Origin: Porphyromonas vaginalis
Lineage (GTDB): Bacteria; Bacteroidota; Bacteroidia; Bacteroidales; Porphyromonadaceae
Length of the DNA stretch: 64,000 bases
Assembly (NCBI RefSeq): GCF_958301595.1
Contig: NZ_CATQJU010000001.1
Span: 2,232,001 to 2,296,000 of the forward strand
Direction of reading: 5' to 3'
Position 1 is the first letter of the stretch, and each line of letters opens with the position of its first letter. The position numbers and the translations under genes are program-made. Below, one piece after another: positions 7,806-15,072 of the stretch. The notes under the pieces are model-generated. The model ran no database searches. It worked only from the letters and a program-made list of their open reading frames with translations, and was not told where the DNA came from.

Positions 7806-9132
7806 GGATCATCCGAGATTTTGTGTGATGACCTGATCGTGGGCTAAGAAAGAAGCTGGCTCTATCTTTAGTACCTTTGAAAAAGTTAACCAATACTATT
7901 CGTTAGTACTTATGATAGAAACCAGCTTCCTATATCACAGCTTTGGAGTACGAGACGTTGTCAATACTCGTTGCGAGTACAAAGGTAACAAAACAATCAT
8001 ACACGTACGCTCCACACGTCCGCTTTGTTATTGCCCCCATTGCCACTCCTACACCTTGCTCAAAAATGGAACAAGAATGCGACAGATACAAACCTTACCT
8101 ATTGGCTCCCGCCGTTGCTATCTCAAGCTGACGAACCAACGCTATAAATGCACCTCTTGCCATTGGGATGGCTGGCAAAAGATTCCTGGAGTATTGAAAG
8201 GCAAGTCCTATACTTATAGATTTGCGCAGCATGTCATTGACTTACTTAGAATGGGAACGATTAAGGCTGTTGCGAACCATCTAGGTGTCGGCTGGGATCT
8301 AATCAAAAGCATCCATAAAGACTACCTAAACAAGCGATACAAAAGCCCCAAATTAAAAGGACTCAAACGCATCGGCATAGATGAATTTGCTGTTAGAAAA
8401 GGACACATTTACGAAACCATTGTCGTAGACCACGACACGGGACGGATTGTTTATAGTCATCCAGGTAAAGACAAAGAAGCCCTAACCCCTTTTTGGGAAA
8501 TGCTCAAACGTAGAAAGATAACGCTTGAAGCAGTCAGCTGCGATCTTTCCCCAGCCTATATAAGCGCAGTGATGGCGTATCAACCGAAAGCTCAGATAGT
8601 CTTAGACCACTTTCATATTATGAAGTTGATGAATCAGAAGATCGATGCTCTTCGCAAAGACCTATATAGAGAGGAGACAGATCTCAATAAGCGTAAGGTT
8701 ATCAAAGGAGTTAGGTATTTACTTCTAGCAAATGGAGCAGACGTAATGGATGCGCTTCATCGCACAAGGTTAGAGAATGTGCTGGCTATGAACAAGCCTC
8801 TAGCTATAGCATACTACCTCAAAGAAGATCTTAGACTATTCTGGCAGCAGACCTCAAAAGAAAAGGCTGAGTCGTTTTTGAAGAAGTGGCTCGAACAAGC
8901 AGACGATTCGGGTGTTAGGCATGTCAAACAAATAGCTAAAACTATCCGGCTCTATCAATGGGGCATTCTAAATTGGTATGATCACCCCATTTCCAATGGG
9001 GTGGTCGAAGGAATCAATAACAAGATCAAAGTCCTCAAAAGGATTGCCTACGGATACAGAGATATGGACTACTTTCAACTAAGACTTTTTGCTCTCCACG
9101 ATCAGGTCATCACACAGAATCTCGGATGAACC
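7806..9132 (+). mobile_element. ISL3-family insertion sequence nested in the IS3 element
   Basis: The 37-bp terminal inverted repeats (7806-7842 and 9096-9132) match at about 35 positions; both begin GGnTCATCCGAGATT. An 8-bp direct repeat, ACAAAAAT, flanks the element exactly (7798-7805 and 9133-9140), the duplication size known for ISL3. The length of 1327 bp fits the family. The single transposase gene ends inside the right inverted repeat. Intact ends, near-identical repeats and a perfect target duplication indicate a recent insertion. Confidence 0.95.
7912..9129 (+). CDS. ISL3-family transposase
   Basis: A 405-aa transposase. The N-terminal zinc-binding part has CYCPHC (~38-43) and YKCTSCHWDGW (~79-89). 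A helix-turn-helix region follows around residues 100-140. The DDE catalytic core shows Asp157 (IGIDEFAVRKGH), Asp232 (VLDHFHI) and Glu366 (GVVEGINNKIK), with the large alpha-helical insert between the second Asp and the Glu that is known for ISL3 proteins. The start at 7912 follows the left inverted repeat by 69 bp, and the last codons lie within the right inverted repeat. The frame is full length and uninterrupted. Base composition is more AT-rich than the surrounding chromosomal genes, in line with foreign origin. Confidence 0.95.
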   Translation: MIETSFLYHSFGVRDVVNTRCEYKGNKTIIHVRSTRPLCYCPHCHSYTLLKNGTRMRQIQTLPIGSRRCYLKLTNQRYKCTSCHWDGWQKIPGVLKGKSYTYRFAQHVIDLLRMGTIKAVANHLGVGWDLIKSIHKDYLNKRYKSPKLKGLKRIGIDEFAVRKGHIYETIVVDHDTGRIVYSHPGKDKEALTPFWEMLKRRKITLEAVSCDLSPAYISAVMAYQPKAQIVLDHFHIMKLMNQKIDALRKDLYREETDLNKRKVIKGVRYLLLANGADVMDALHRTRLENVLAMNKPLAIAYYLKEDLRLFWQQTSKEKAESFLKKWLEQADDSGVRHVKQIAKTIRLYQWGILNWYDHPISNGVVEGINNKIKVLKRIAYGYRDMDYFQLRLFALHDQVITQNLG

Positions 9133-9200
9133 ACAAAAATGACCCGAGTACCATCTCAGTAATACCTTCCCAACTGTGTACTTTTTTCAGGAAGAGGACA

Positions 9201-9382
9201 GTTCCAAAGGAGGAACTTTTCGGTTCTCAGGTAGGAGCTCAAGATTTCCAACGGTGGAAAAGAAAATTTCCAACGCTGGAAAAGAAAATTTCCAACGCTG
9301 GAAAAGAAAATTTCCAACGCTGGAAAGAAAGTTTTCCTCCCTTGGAAATTTATTTTTCCAAGGCTGGAAAGTTTTTGGAAAC
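9201..9382 (+). repeat. Array of 22-bp palindromic modules (right part, after the IS3 element)
   Basis: Eight consecutive 16-bp imperfect palindromes of the form (T/G)TTCC-N6-GGAA(A/C) start at 9201, 9223, 9245, 9267, 9289, 9311, 9333 and 9355, each separated by an A/T-rich 6-bp linker, so the period is exactly 22 bp. Three copies (9267, 9289, 9311) carry the identical core TTTCCAACGCTGGAAA. Module 9201-9216 is completed by the GTT duplicated by IS3 insertion, and the first module of the array is at 6268-6283. Short open frames here arise because 22 is not a multiple of 3, so every frame reads the same repeat; they are not taken as genes. Confidence 0.9.
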
Positions 9383-9417
9383 TTGTAGGAGAGACTCATC
9401 GTTTGACGAAATAAGAC

Positions 9418-9441
9418 GAGCCACCCTGTGTGGGGTGGCTC
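9418..9441. terminator. Stem-loop between the palindrome array and the ompH operon end
   Basis: GAGCCACCC (9418-9426) pairs perfectly with GGGTGGCTC (9433-9441) over a 6-nt loop. On the minus strand it is followed by a modest T-rich tract, so it could be a second, back-up terminator for the bamA-ompH operon. The U-run is weak. Confidence 0.4.
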
Positions 9442-9536
9442 GGATATGTCTAGCGGGAGTAGCTACACGTCGGCTTAGGTCGGCAGGTTGAGCTTGCTCG
9501 CGATCTGATTTGCGAAGTCAAGGCGATCACAAGCAG

Positions 9537-9562
9537 GGAGTGTTGACTTTTGCAACAGTCTC
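9537..9562. repeat. Copy of the GAGACTGTTG palindrome (imperfect)
   Basis: Reads GAG-TGTTG-ACTTTTG-CAACAGTCTC, the same palindrome found whole at 22856-22882 and at the left end of the MITE-like element at 21919, but lacking AC in the left arm. It probably represents the terminal part of a small mobile repeat. Confidence 0.6.
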
Positions 9563-9578
9563 AAGTAGTGTGAAGACG

Positions 9579-9616
9579 GAAAAAGCCCCACGTCTGACGA
9601 GCAGAGCGTGGGGCTT
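9579..9616 (-). terminator. Rho-independent terminator of the bamA-ompH operon
   Basis: AAGCCCCACG (9583-9592) pairs with CGTGGGGCTT (9607-9616). Read on the minus strand the stem is followed by a run of five T. It lies about 70 bp downstream of the last ompH stop codon. Confidence 0.8.
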
Positions 9617-9683
9617 CTGATAGTTGCAGCTTGACGAGACTATTACTTAGTTTGTAGTCTCTCTAGGCTGGTCGGTTGGTATG

Positions 9684-10184
9684 CTAGATGCCTAGCTGCT
9701 TCTTGACCTGCGCCGTGATATCAACAGCTGAGGGAGCCATATAGAGCATTATCGAGGCCTCCATGACATAGGTGTAGCCACCAGCGTCGCCTACCTTCTT
9801 GATTGCCTCTACAATCTTCTGCTGGATAGGTGCCATGAGGGTAGCCTGCTGCTTCTCCATATCTTGCTGCATAGCTTGATAAGAGCGCTGGATGCGGTTT
9901 TGCAGATCAGCTAGCTCCTGCTCGCGACTCTTGAGGAGAGCGTCAGAGAGTCCCTCCTTGTCCTTCATATAGAGCTCGAGCTTCTTCTGATACTCGTCGT
10001 TCATCGTCTGCATCTCTGCCGTGTACTTTTTGTCTAGCTCTTGGAGACGATCCTGAGCGACCTTCATATCAGGCATAGCGGTGAGGAGCTCCTGAGAGTT
10101 GACGACTGCTATCTTCTGCTGAGCCGTAGCTACGACAGGTAGCAAGAGTAGGAGTAGGGTTAGAAACAGATTCTTTGTCTTCAT
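9684..10184 (-). CDS. OmpH/Skp-family periplasmic chaperone (second copy)
   Basis: A 166-aa protein with a Sec signal peptide (MKTKNLFLTLLLLLLPVVATAQQ, cut near residue 21-22) and then the Skp/OmpH fold: a short beta core (KIAVVNSQELLTAMPDM) and a long charged coiled coil (~45-115) that forms the tentacles of the trimer. Family role: holding unfolded outer-membrane proteins in the periplasm before delivery to BamA. It is the last gene of the operon, 40 bp after another ompH, with the terminator 70 bp downstream. Tandem ompH genes behind bamA are usual in Bacteroidota. It may have diverged in client range from its neighbour (inference). Confidence 0.9.
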   Translation of the reverse strand: MKTKNLFLTLLLLLLPVVATAQQKIAVVNSQELLTAMPDMKVAQDRLQELDKKYTAEMQTMNDEYQKKLELYMKDKEGLSDALLKSREQELADLQNRIQRSYQAMQQDMEKQQATLMAPIQQKIVEAIKKVGDAGGYTYVMEASIMLYMAPSAVDITAQVKKQLGI

Positions 10185-10224
10185 TGTTCTGTATTTAAGT
10201 TATTGATAATGCGTATGTATAGGG

Positions 10225-10743
10225 TTAGCGCTTGCGCCCATAGCCTAGCTTCTCTAGGACCTGATCGCTGATGTCGATAGATGGATTGGCAAAGACGATG
10301 CCTGCCGTAGAGCGGTCGAGGACTAGCTGGAATCCGCTCTGCGAAGCGATCTCCTTGATTGCTTGCCATATCTCGTCCTGTAGCGGCTTAACCATCTTAG
10401 AGCGACGCTCGAAGAGCTCACCCTCGGGACCGAAGTACTTGCCCTGTAGCTCGGTGGCCTGCTGCTCGGTCTTGACAATTTCCTCCTCACGCTGACGCTT
10501 TTGCTCGGCTGTGAGGAAGACGAGGTCGCTCTGATACTTCTTATAGAGCGTCTCAGCCTTGTCTTGGAGTGTCTTGACTTCCTGTTGCCAACGCTTAGAG
10601 ACGGTCTCGAGCTGCTCATTCATCATCTCATAGTTGGGGATGTTCTTGAGGATATACTGCATATCCACAAGCGCAAACTTCTGTGCTGATGCTCCCAGTG
10701 TAAGAGCTAGGAGGAGTGTGAGGAGATATAGATGCTTTCTCAT
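10225..10743 (-). CDS. OmpH/Skp-family periplasmic chaperone (first copy)
   Basis: A 172-aa protein from ATG 10741-10743. The frame is open 24 codons further up, but MRKHLYLLTLLLALTLGASAQ is a clear signal peptide and sets the start. The mature part begins KFALVDMQYILKNIPNYEMM and continues into a long Lys/Glu/Gln-rich coiled coil (~45-110), the Skp/OmpH pattern. It would act as a trimeric periplasmic holdase for outer-membrane proteins on their way to the BamA encoded 97 bp upstream. It is clearly paralogous to the next gene in architecture, though the sequences are well diverged, so this is an old duplication. Confidence 0.9.
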   Translation of the reverse strand: MRKHLYLLTLLLALTLGASAQKFALVDMQYILKNIPNYEMMNEQLETVSKRWQQEVKTLQDKAETLYKKYQSDLVFLTAEQKRQREEEIVKTEQQATELQGKYFGPEGELFERRSKMVKPLQDEIWQAIKEIASQSGFQLVLDRSTAGIVFANPSIDISDQVLEKLGYGRKR

Positions 10744-10840
10744 AATATAGATGTTTAGAAGGTCTGTACTAGTGTATATAGATGGCTTGGGTACTTGTTT
10801 GTTTAAGTGGAGCAAGCCTCGTACTCATACGCTAAGGAGA

Positions 10841-13558
10841 CTAAAACTCCTGACCCATGACGATGTGGATGTTGCTGCCGCCTCGCTGTGAGGAGCCGTC
10901 AGGCTTGTCAAAGCCATAGCCCCAGTCGAGTCCGAGCATGCCAAGGAAAGGTAGCGTGATACGGAAGCCAACACCAGCCGAGCGCTTGAGATTGAAGGCG
11001 TTGAAGTTGCTGATGTCTCGCCACGCATTACCTGCCTCGAGGAAGGCGACGGCCCATACATTGTATTGACCCTCAAAGAGTATGGGCACATGTAGCTCAG
11101 CCATCATACGCATATAGGCATAGGCGTAGTCATAGTTGCCACCAGCGATCGATCCGTTGCTATATCCACGTAGCGGGATGGTCTCGTTGAGGAAGTTGCC
11201 TACATAGCCGCTCATGTTGTCTCCACCCATGTAGTAAGTGCCAAAGGGAGAACGCTTAAACGGTGTGTAGTGTCCGATGAAGCCTGCGTCTAGACGCGTC
11301 ATGAGTACGGGCGTATACTTCACAGTGACAGGGTTCATGAGCGGGGTGAAGACCTTGCCCGAGAACTTCCACTTGTGGTACTCTACAAAGCGGTATCGAT
11401 CCTCTGACTTGAGGTTAATGTTGGAGTAGTCGATGCCGTCCCAAAGGGAGTATGGAGGCGTGGCACTGACTGACAGCGTAAAGGAGGAGCCACGACGGGT
11501 GTAGATCGGATTGTCGATTGAGTTACGCGAGAGTGCCAGCGTGAGGCTTATGTCGTTAGCATGCCCATTGTGAAAGCCCTGGAAGGTCTCATAGACCCAA
11601 TCACGGAGGTAGTAGTGGGTATAGTTGAGCGTAGCATTGACGTTAAACCAGTTGTCAGGCCAGTTGAGTCGCTTACCGAAGCCGACCGTGGCGCCGAAGA
11701 TGTGCATGGACTGGTTGGGGTTGTAGGAGTTTTCCATCAGCGACTGCCTATAACCACCATCGTATCCATAGCCACCATAACCGCCATAACCACCATAACC
11801 GTAACCACCATAGCCGCCGTATCCGCCATAGTAACCTGGGTAGTAACCCATACCCTGCGTACGATTATTATAGTAGCGAGTATCGATAGCGGTCTGCATG
11901 GAGTAGAAGAGCGATGCCGTAAAGAAGTTCGGACGCTTGCCACCAAACCAGGGATCGGAGAATTGTAAGCTAAACGAGTGATAGTAGCGACCATTACTCA
12001 TTGCATTGAGAGAGAGGGTCTGGCCATCGCCCTGCGGTATGAGACCACGGTACGCCTTCGGGTGAAAGAGGTTGTAGATCGAGAAGTTGGTAAAGTTGAT
12101 ACCAGCACGCCCGATGATACCAGCCTGAGACCAACCAAAGGAGAGCTCAAACTTGTCATTGTTTCTGCGCTGCAGCGAGTACTCTATATCTACGGTACCC
12201 TCCTGAGGGTTGGGGATTGGCGTGGGGAAGCTCTTCTCTGGATCAAAGTGCCCGAGCTGGTTAAGCGTCATCCAGGAGTTCATCATATCCTCCTTGCTAA
12301 AGAGCTTGCCAGGCTTCGTAAAGAGCTCGCGACGAATCACCTCCTCGTAGATGTCGTGGTTACCACGTATGATCACCTTGTCGATAGTAGCCTGTGGCCC
12401 CTCGACAATGCGTAGGTCAAGCGAGACGGAGTCGCCCTCGACGTATGTCTCTACGGGATCTATGCCTGAGAAGATATATCCATTGTTGTAGTAGAGGTTG
12501 GCGACAGCATCGTCCTCGACATAGAGACGCTTCGTAAGGCGATCCTGATCATACACATCTCCATGCTGCATGCCGAGCATAGCCTCTAGGAGTGGCGTGG
12601 GGAACTTCGTATTGCCCACGAAGTTGATATCCTTGATATAGTAGCGGTGCCCCTCGGAGATGTTGATGAAGATGTCGATCTGCTTGTCGTTTTTCGGATT
12701 TCGAGCGATAGAGTCTGACAGGATCTCTGCATCACGATAGCCCGCCTTATGATAAGCATTTAGGATGTTGTGCAGATCCTCACGATAGACATCTTGGATG
12801 AATTTCTTGCTTTGGAAGAGCTCTAAGAGGGAGTTCCACAGATTGCCACGATTGAGTCGGAAGGTCTCGTTCGTCTTCTTCATCGCCTTGCGCAGATCTG
12901 TATCAGAGAGAGCTTTATTGCCTGAGAAGTAGATGTTAGCGATCTTCGTCTTGTACTTCTTATCGACCGTGATGCCGAGCTTGACATAGCCCTCACGAGA
13001 TAGGTCAGGCTGCTGATCGAAGGTGACCTCCATCTCGCTATACCCCTTCTCATTGTAGTACTTCTGTATCAGTTGCTCCGTGCGATCTAGCACATTGGGC
13101 GAGAGCTGCATACTCTCTCGTAGACCTGTTTTGGTCTGCAGGTCTTCCTGCTCCGACTTCTTGATGTTGTGGAAGGTCACCGAAGCGATACGAGGATGCT
13201 GCTCCAGCTGCACCTCTAGCCAGACCTTGTCTCCTACATACTTAGTCACCAGCACACGTGCATTGGCAAAGGTGCCATTGCGTGTGAACTGCTGCACTAC
13301 AGCCGTCGTAGCAGCTCCTGGTATCTCTATGCGCTCCCCTACCTTGAGACCTGTATAGCCTAGCAAGACCTCCTGATCATATCCTTGTGCACCCGTTATG
13401 GTCACACCCGCGATGGTCTTGGTGACGGGACGAGCGTAGTCGATCTGAGGCGCATAGATCGTATCGGCAGGAGTAGTAGCAACTTGTGCGCTCACAGAGG
13501 TGACTGTGAGGAGTGCTATAAGTGCGAAGAGTATGTTGTGATATCGTTGCATTGTCAT
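10841..13558 (-). CDS. bamA: Outer-membrane protein assembly factor BamA
   Basis: A 905-aa Omp85 protein that inserts beta-barrel proteins into the outer membrane. It has a signal peptide (ending VTSVSAQ, ~25), POTRA domains over roughly residues 45-480, and a C-terminal 16-strand-type barrel ending in phenylalanine (GQEF). It lies between uppS and two ompH chaperones. Odd feature: residues ~570-603 are a Tyr/Gly-only stretch made of YGGYGG-like repeats between barrel strands (after YNNRTQGMGYYPG), coded at about 11745-11850, probably a surface loop. The rest of the barrel looks complete. The 97-bp gap before ompH may hold a minor promoter, but no TAnnTTTG box was found. Confidence 0.95.
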   Translation of the reverse strand: MTMQRYHNILFALIALLTVTSVSAQVATTPADTIYAPQIDYARPVTKTIAGVTITGAQGYDQEVLLGYTGLKVGERIEIPGAATTAVVQQFTRNGTFANARVLVTKYVGDKVWLEVQLEQHPRIASVTFHNIKKSEQEDLQTKTGLRESMQLSPNVLDRTEQLIQKYYNEKGYSEMEVTFDQQPDLSREGYVKLGITVDKKYKTKIANIYFSGNKALSDTDLRKAMKKTNETFRLNRGNLWNSLLELFQSKKFIQDVYREDLHNILNAYHKAGYRDAEILSDSIARNPKNDKQIDIFINISEGHRYYIKDINFVGNTKFPTPLLEAMLGMQHGDVYDQDRLTKRLYVEDDAVANLYYNNGYIFSGIDPVETYVEGDSVSLDLRIVEGPQATIDKVIIRGNHDIYEEVIRRELFTKPGKLFSKEDMMNSWMTLNQLGHFDPEKSFPTPIPNPQEGTVDIEYSLQRRNNDKFELSFGWSQAGIIGRAGINFTNFSIYNLFHPKAYRGLIPQGDGQTLSLNAMSNGRYYHSFSLQFSDPWFGGKRPNFFTASLFYSMQTAIDTRYYNNRTQGMGYYPGYYGGYGGYGGYGYGGYGGYGGYGYDGGYRQSLMENSYNPNQSMHIFGATVGFGKRLNWPDNWFNVNATLNYTHYYLRDWVYETFQGFHNGHANDISLTLALSRNSIDNPIYTRRGSSFTLSVSATPPYSLWDGIDYSNINLKSEDRYRFVEYHKWKFSGKVFTPLMNPVTVKYTPVLMTRLDAGFIGHYTPFKRSPFGTYYMGGDNMSGYVGNFLNETIPLRGYSNGSIAGGNYDYAYAYMRMMAELHVPILFEGQYNVWAVAFLEAGNAWRDISNFNAFNLKRSAGVGFRITLPFLGMLGLDWGYGFDKPDGSSQRGGSNIHIVMGQEF

Positions 13559-13602
13559 CGTTAAGAGATCAGATGGGGTCTGTGATATATGGGTCTGTGT
13601 TT

Positions 13603-14319
13603 TTACTGAAGCACCTTGCCAAAGCGTCTCTGGCGTGAAGCATAGTCTGCCAGTGCCTTGTCAAGCTCAGCCTCATCAAAGTCGGGCCATAATGTATCTG
13701 TGAAGTAAAGCTCTGTGTAAGCAGATTGTAATAAGAGGAAGTTCGAGAGCCTCTGCTCTCCACCTGTGCGAATGAGCAGGTCGGGCATCGGCATGCCACT
13801 GGTGTATAGGTAGTCATTGATCAGCTCGGGACGAGCCAGATCGTCGCTACTGAGTCGTCTGGACTGTACATCCGCAACGATATGTCGTATCGCATGGCTA
13901 ACCTCTGTATAGGAGGAGTAGCTGAGCGCGATGCATAGGGTGATACGCTGACCACCCTTCGTCTGCTCCATAGAGTCTCTAAGCTGCGCGGCTGTCTCGG
14001 CGGGCAACTGGTCTATATCTCCAATAGCTCGTAGTCTCACGCCCTCCTTGATGAAGCGTGGCGTGTACTCGTGGAGTCCCTTGGCGAGGAGCTGCATGAT
14101 ATAGCTCACCTCGGGCTCTGGGCGACTCCAGTTTTCGGTACTGAAGGCGTAAACTGTCAGATACGGGATGCCTCTATCTGCTACGGCTGAGAGAGTCCGC
14201 TCTAGCACATCGGTACCCTGCTTGTGTCCGTAACTGCGAGACAAGCCTTTGCGCTGCGCCCAGCGACCATTACCATCCATGATGATGGCTATATGCTGTG
14301 GTGTCTGTTCTTTCATCAT
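13603..14319 (-). CDS. uppS: Isoprenyl transferase (undecaprenyl diphosphate synthase)
   Basis: A 238-aa cis-prenyltransferase that extends farnesyl diphosphate with isopentenyl diphosphate to C55-PP, the lipid carrier for peptidoglycan and LPS sugars. The signature HIAIIMDGNGRWAQRKG (~9-25) contains the catalytic Asp, and the RTGGEQRLSNFLLLQSAY and AYTELYFTDTLWPDF motifs near the C-terminus are intact. The start codon (MMKEQ or MKEQ) overlaps the DUF6089 stop by 4 bp. Co-transcription with bamA, 44 bp downstream, is the usual Bacteroidota arrangement and links carrier-lipid supply to outer-membrane building. Confidence 0.96.
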   Translation of the reverse strand: MMKEQTPQHIAIIMDGNGRWAQRKGLSRSYGHKQGTDVLERTLSAVADRGIPYLTVYAFSTENWSRPEPEVSYIMQLLAKGLHEYTPRFIKEGVRLRAIGDIDQLPAETAAQLRDSMEQTKGGQRITLCIALSYSSYTEVSHAIRHIVADVQSRRLSSDDLARPELINDYLYTSGMPMPDLLIRTGGEQRLSNFLLLQSAYTELYFTDTLWPDFDEAELDKALADYASRQRRFGKVLQ

Positions 14320-15050
14320 TTAGGTGTCTGCCAATTAGGGTAGCTATCCGATCCGTGACAGGGTTCGCTACGTTTGCCAAATTCATAGGTGATACTCACG
14401 ATCAAGCCTATCGTAGCATCGCCCCCCTTGATCCAGTCCACCGGCATCCCGTAGGGGTTGTTGAGCCAGCCCGTCTGCTCTGTGGGGGTGTCCAGATGAG
14501 AACTAATGTAATAGATGCCCTGCAGTGCGGCGATCAGGTTAAGTCGATTGCGGAGCTTGTACTTGATGCCTGTCTTGATGCCTGCGCCTGGCAGGAAAGC
14601 CATCTTATGCGCCGCTAAGGTCGTGCCGACACTAAGACCAGCTCCTATATAAGGTACCAAAGAGCGGGTCTGCAGGTAGCGAAACTTGTCACTATAATGA
14701 GCAAAGTTGTACTCCACCCAGCCATTCAGAGCCAGCAGATGAGAGGCTCCACGGGTAGCTTGATCAGCCACTCTAGCCTGCGGATAGTCTGTCTGCGCAT
14801 AGCGACAGTCGAAAGGGAGGAAGCTGTATCCGAGTTCGCCCGAAAAGGCCAGTCTGAAGTTGTGATTGTAGCGAAAGACTACCCCTCCCGTTCCTCCTAT
14901 CGGCACAAAAGGAATACGTCTATTGGCATCTCCTAGATAAGACGCCGCCCCCACAGATCCGCCCATCTCATAGCGATACTCCTGTGCCGTCAGTGAGACA
15001 GCACAGAGCATCAAGAGGAGAGAAGCCAGAAGGCAGGAGCGGGTCGGCAT
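14316..15050 (-). CDS. DUF6089 outer-membrane beta-barrel protein
   Basis: A 244-aa exported protein: signal peptide MPTRSCLLASLLLMLCAVSLTA, then alternating short strands (YRYEMGGSVGAASYLGDANR, FRLAFSGELGYSFLPF, LVPYIGAGLSVGTT) that suggest a small outer-membrane barrel. It sits just upstream of uppS-bamA, the position where a DUF6089 protein is commonly annotated in this phylum, and the N-terminal GGSxGxASYLGDAN-like stretch fits that family. The function is unknown. Translation is coupled to uppS through the 4-bp overlap. The protein ends with a charged tail (YPNWQTPK) instead of the aromatic residue typical of classic barrels. Confidence 0.75.
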   Translation of the reverse strand: MPTRSCLLASLLLMLCAVSLTAQEYRYEMGGSVGAASYLGDANRRIPFVPIGGTGGVVFRYNHNFRLAFSGELGYSFLPFDCRYAQTDYPQARVADQATRGASHLLALNGWVEYNFAHYSDKFRYLQTRSLVPYIGAGLSVGTTLAAHKMAFLPGAGIKTGIKYKLRNRLNLIAALQGIYYISSHLDTPTEQTGWLNNPYGMPVDWIKGGDATIGLIVSITYEFGKRSEPCHGSDSYPNWQTPK

Positions 15051-15072
15051 AAGTCTACGAGGGTATACTTAC

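Larger units (their letters stand above)
6293..9200 (+). mobile_element. IS3-family insertion sequence, interrupted by an ISL3-family element
   Basis: The ends form an imperfect inverted repeat: the left end begins TGTCCTCTCCTGAAA (6293) and the right end, read backwards from 9200, begins TGTCCTCTTCCTGAAA; both continue into GTACACAGTTGGGAAG. The flanks carry the same 3 bp, GTT (6290-6292 and 9201-9203), as expected for IS3-type target duplication. Without the 1327-bp ISL3 insert and one 8-bp duplication the element is about 1.57 kb, normal for the family. It holds orfA, orfB and a frameshift signal. The insert lies after the orfB stop, so both transposase frames are intact and the element could still be active. 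Confidence 0.92.

Noticed and set aside
9126-9491. Open frames through the palindrome array (also on the minus strand and at 22.5, 37.6 and 59.6 kb)
   Set aside because: The 22-bp unit is not a multiple of 3, so each frame cycles through the same repeat; there is no ribosome site, no family and frames are open on both strands.
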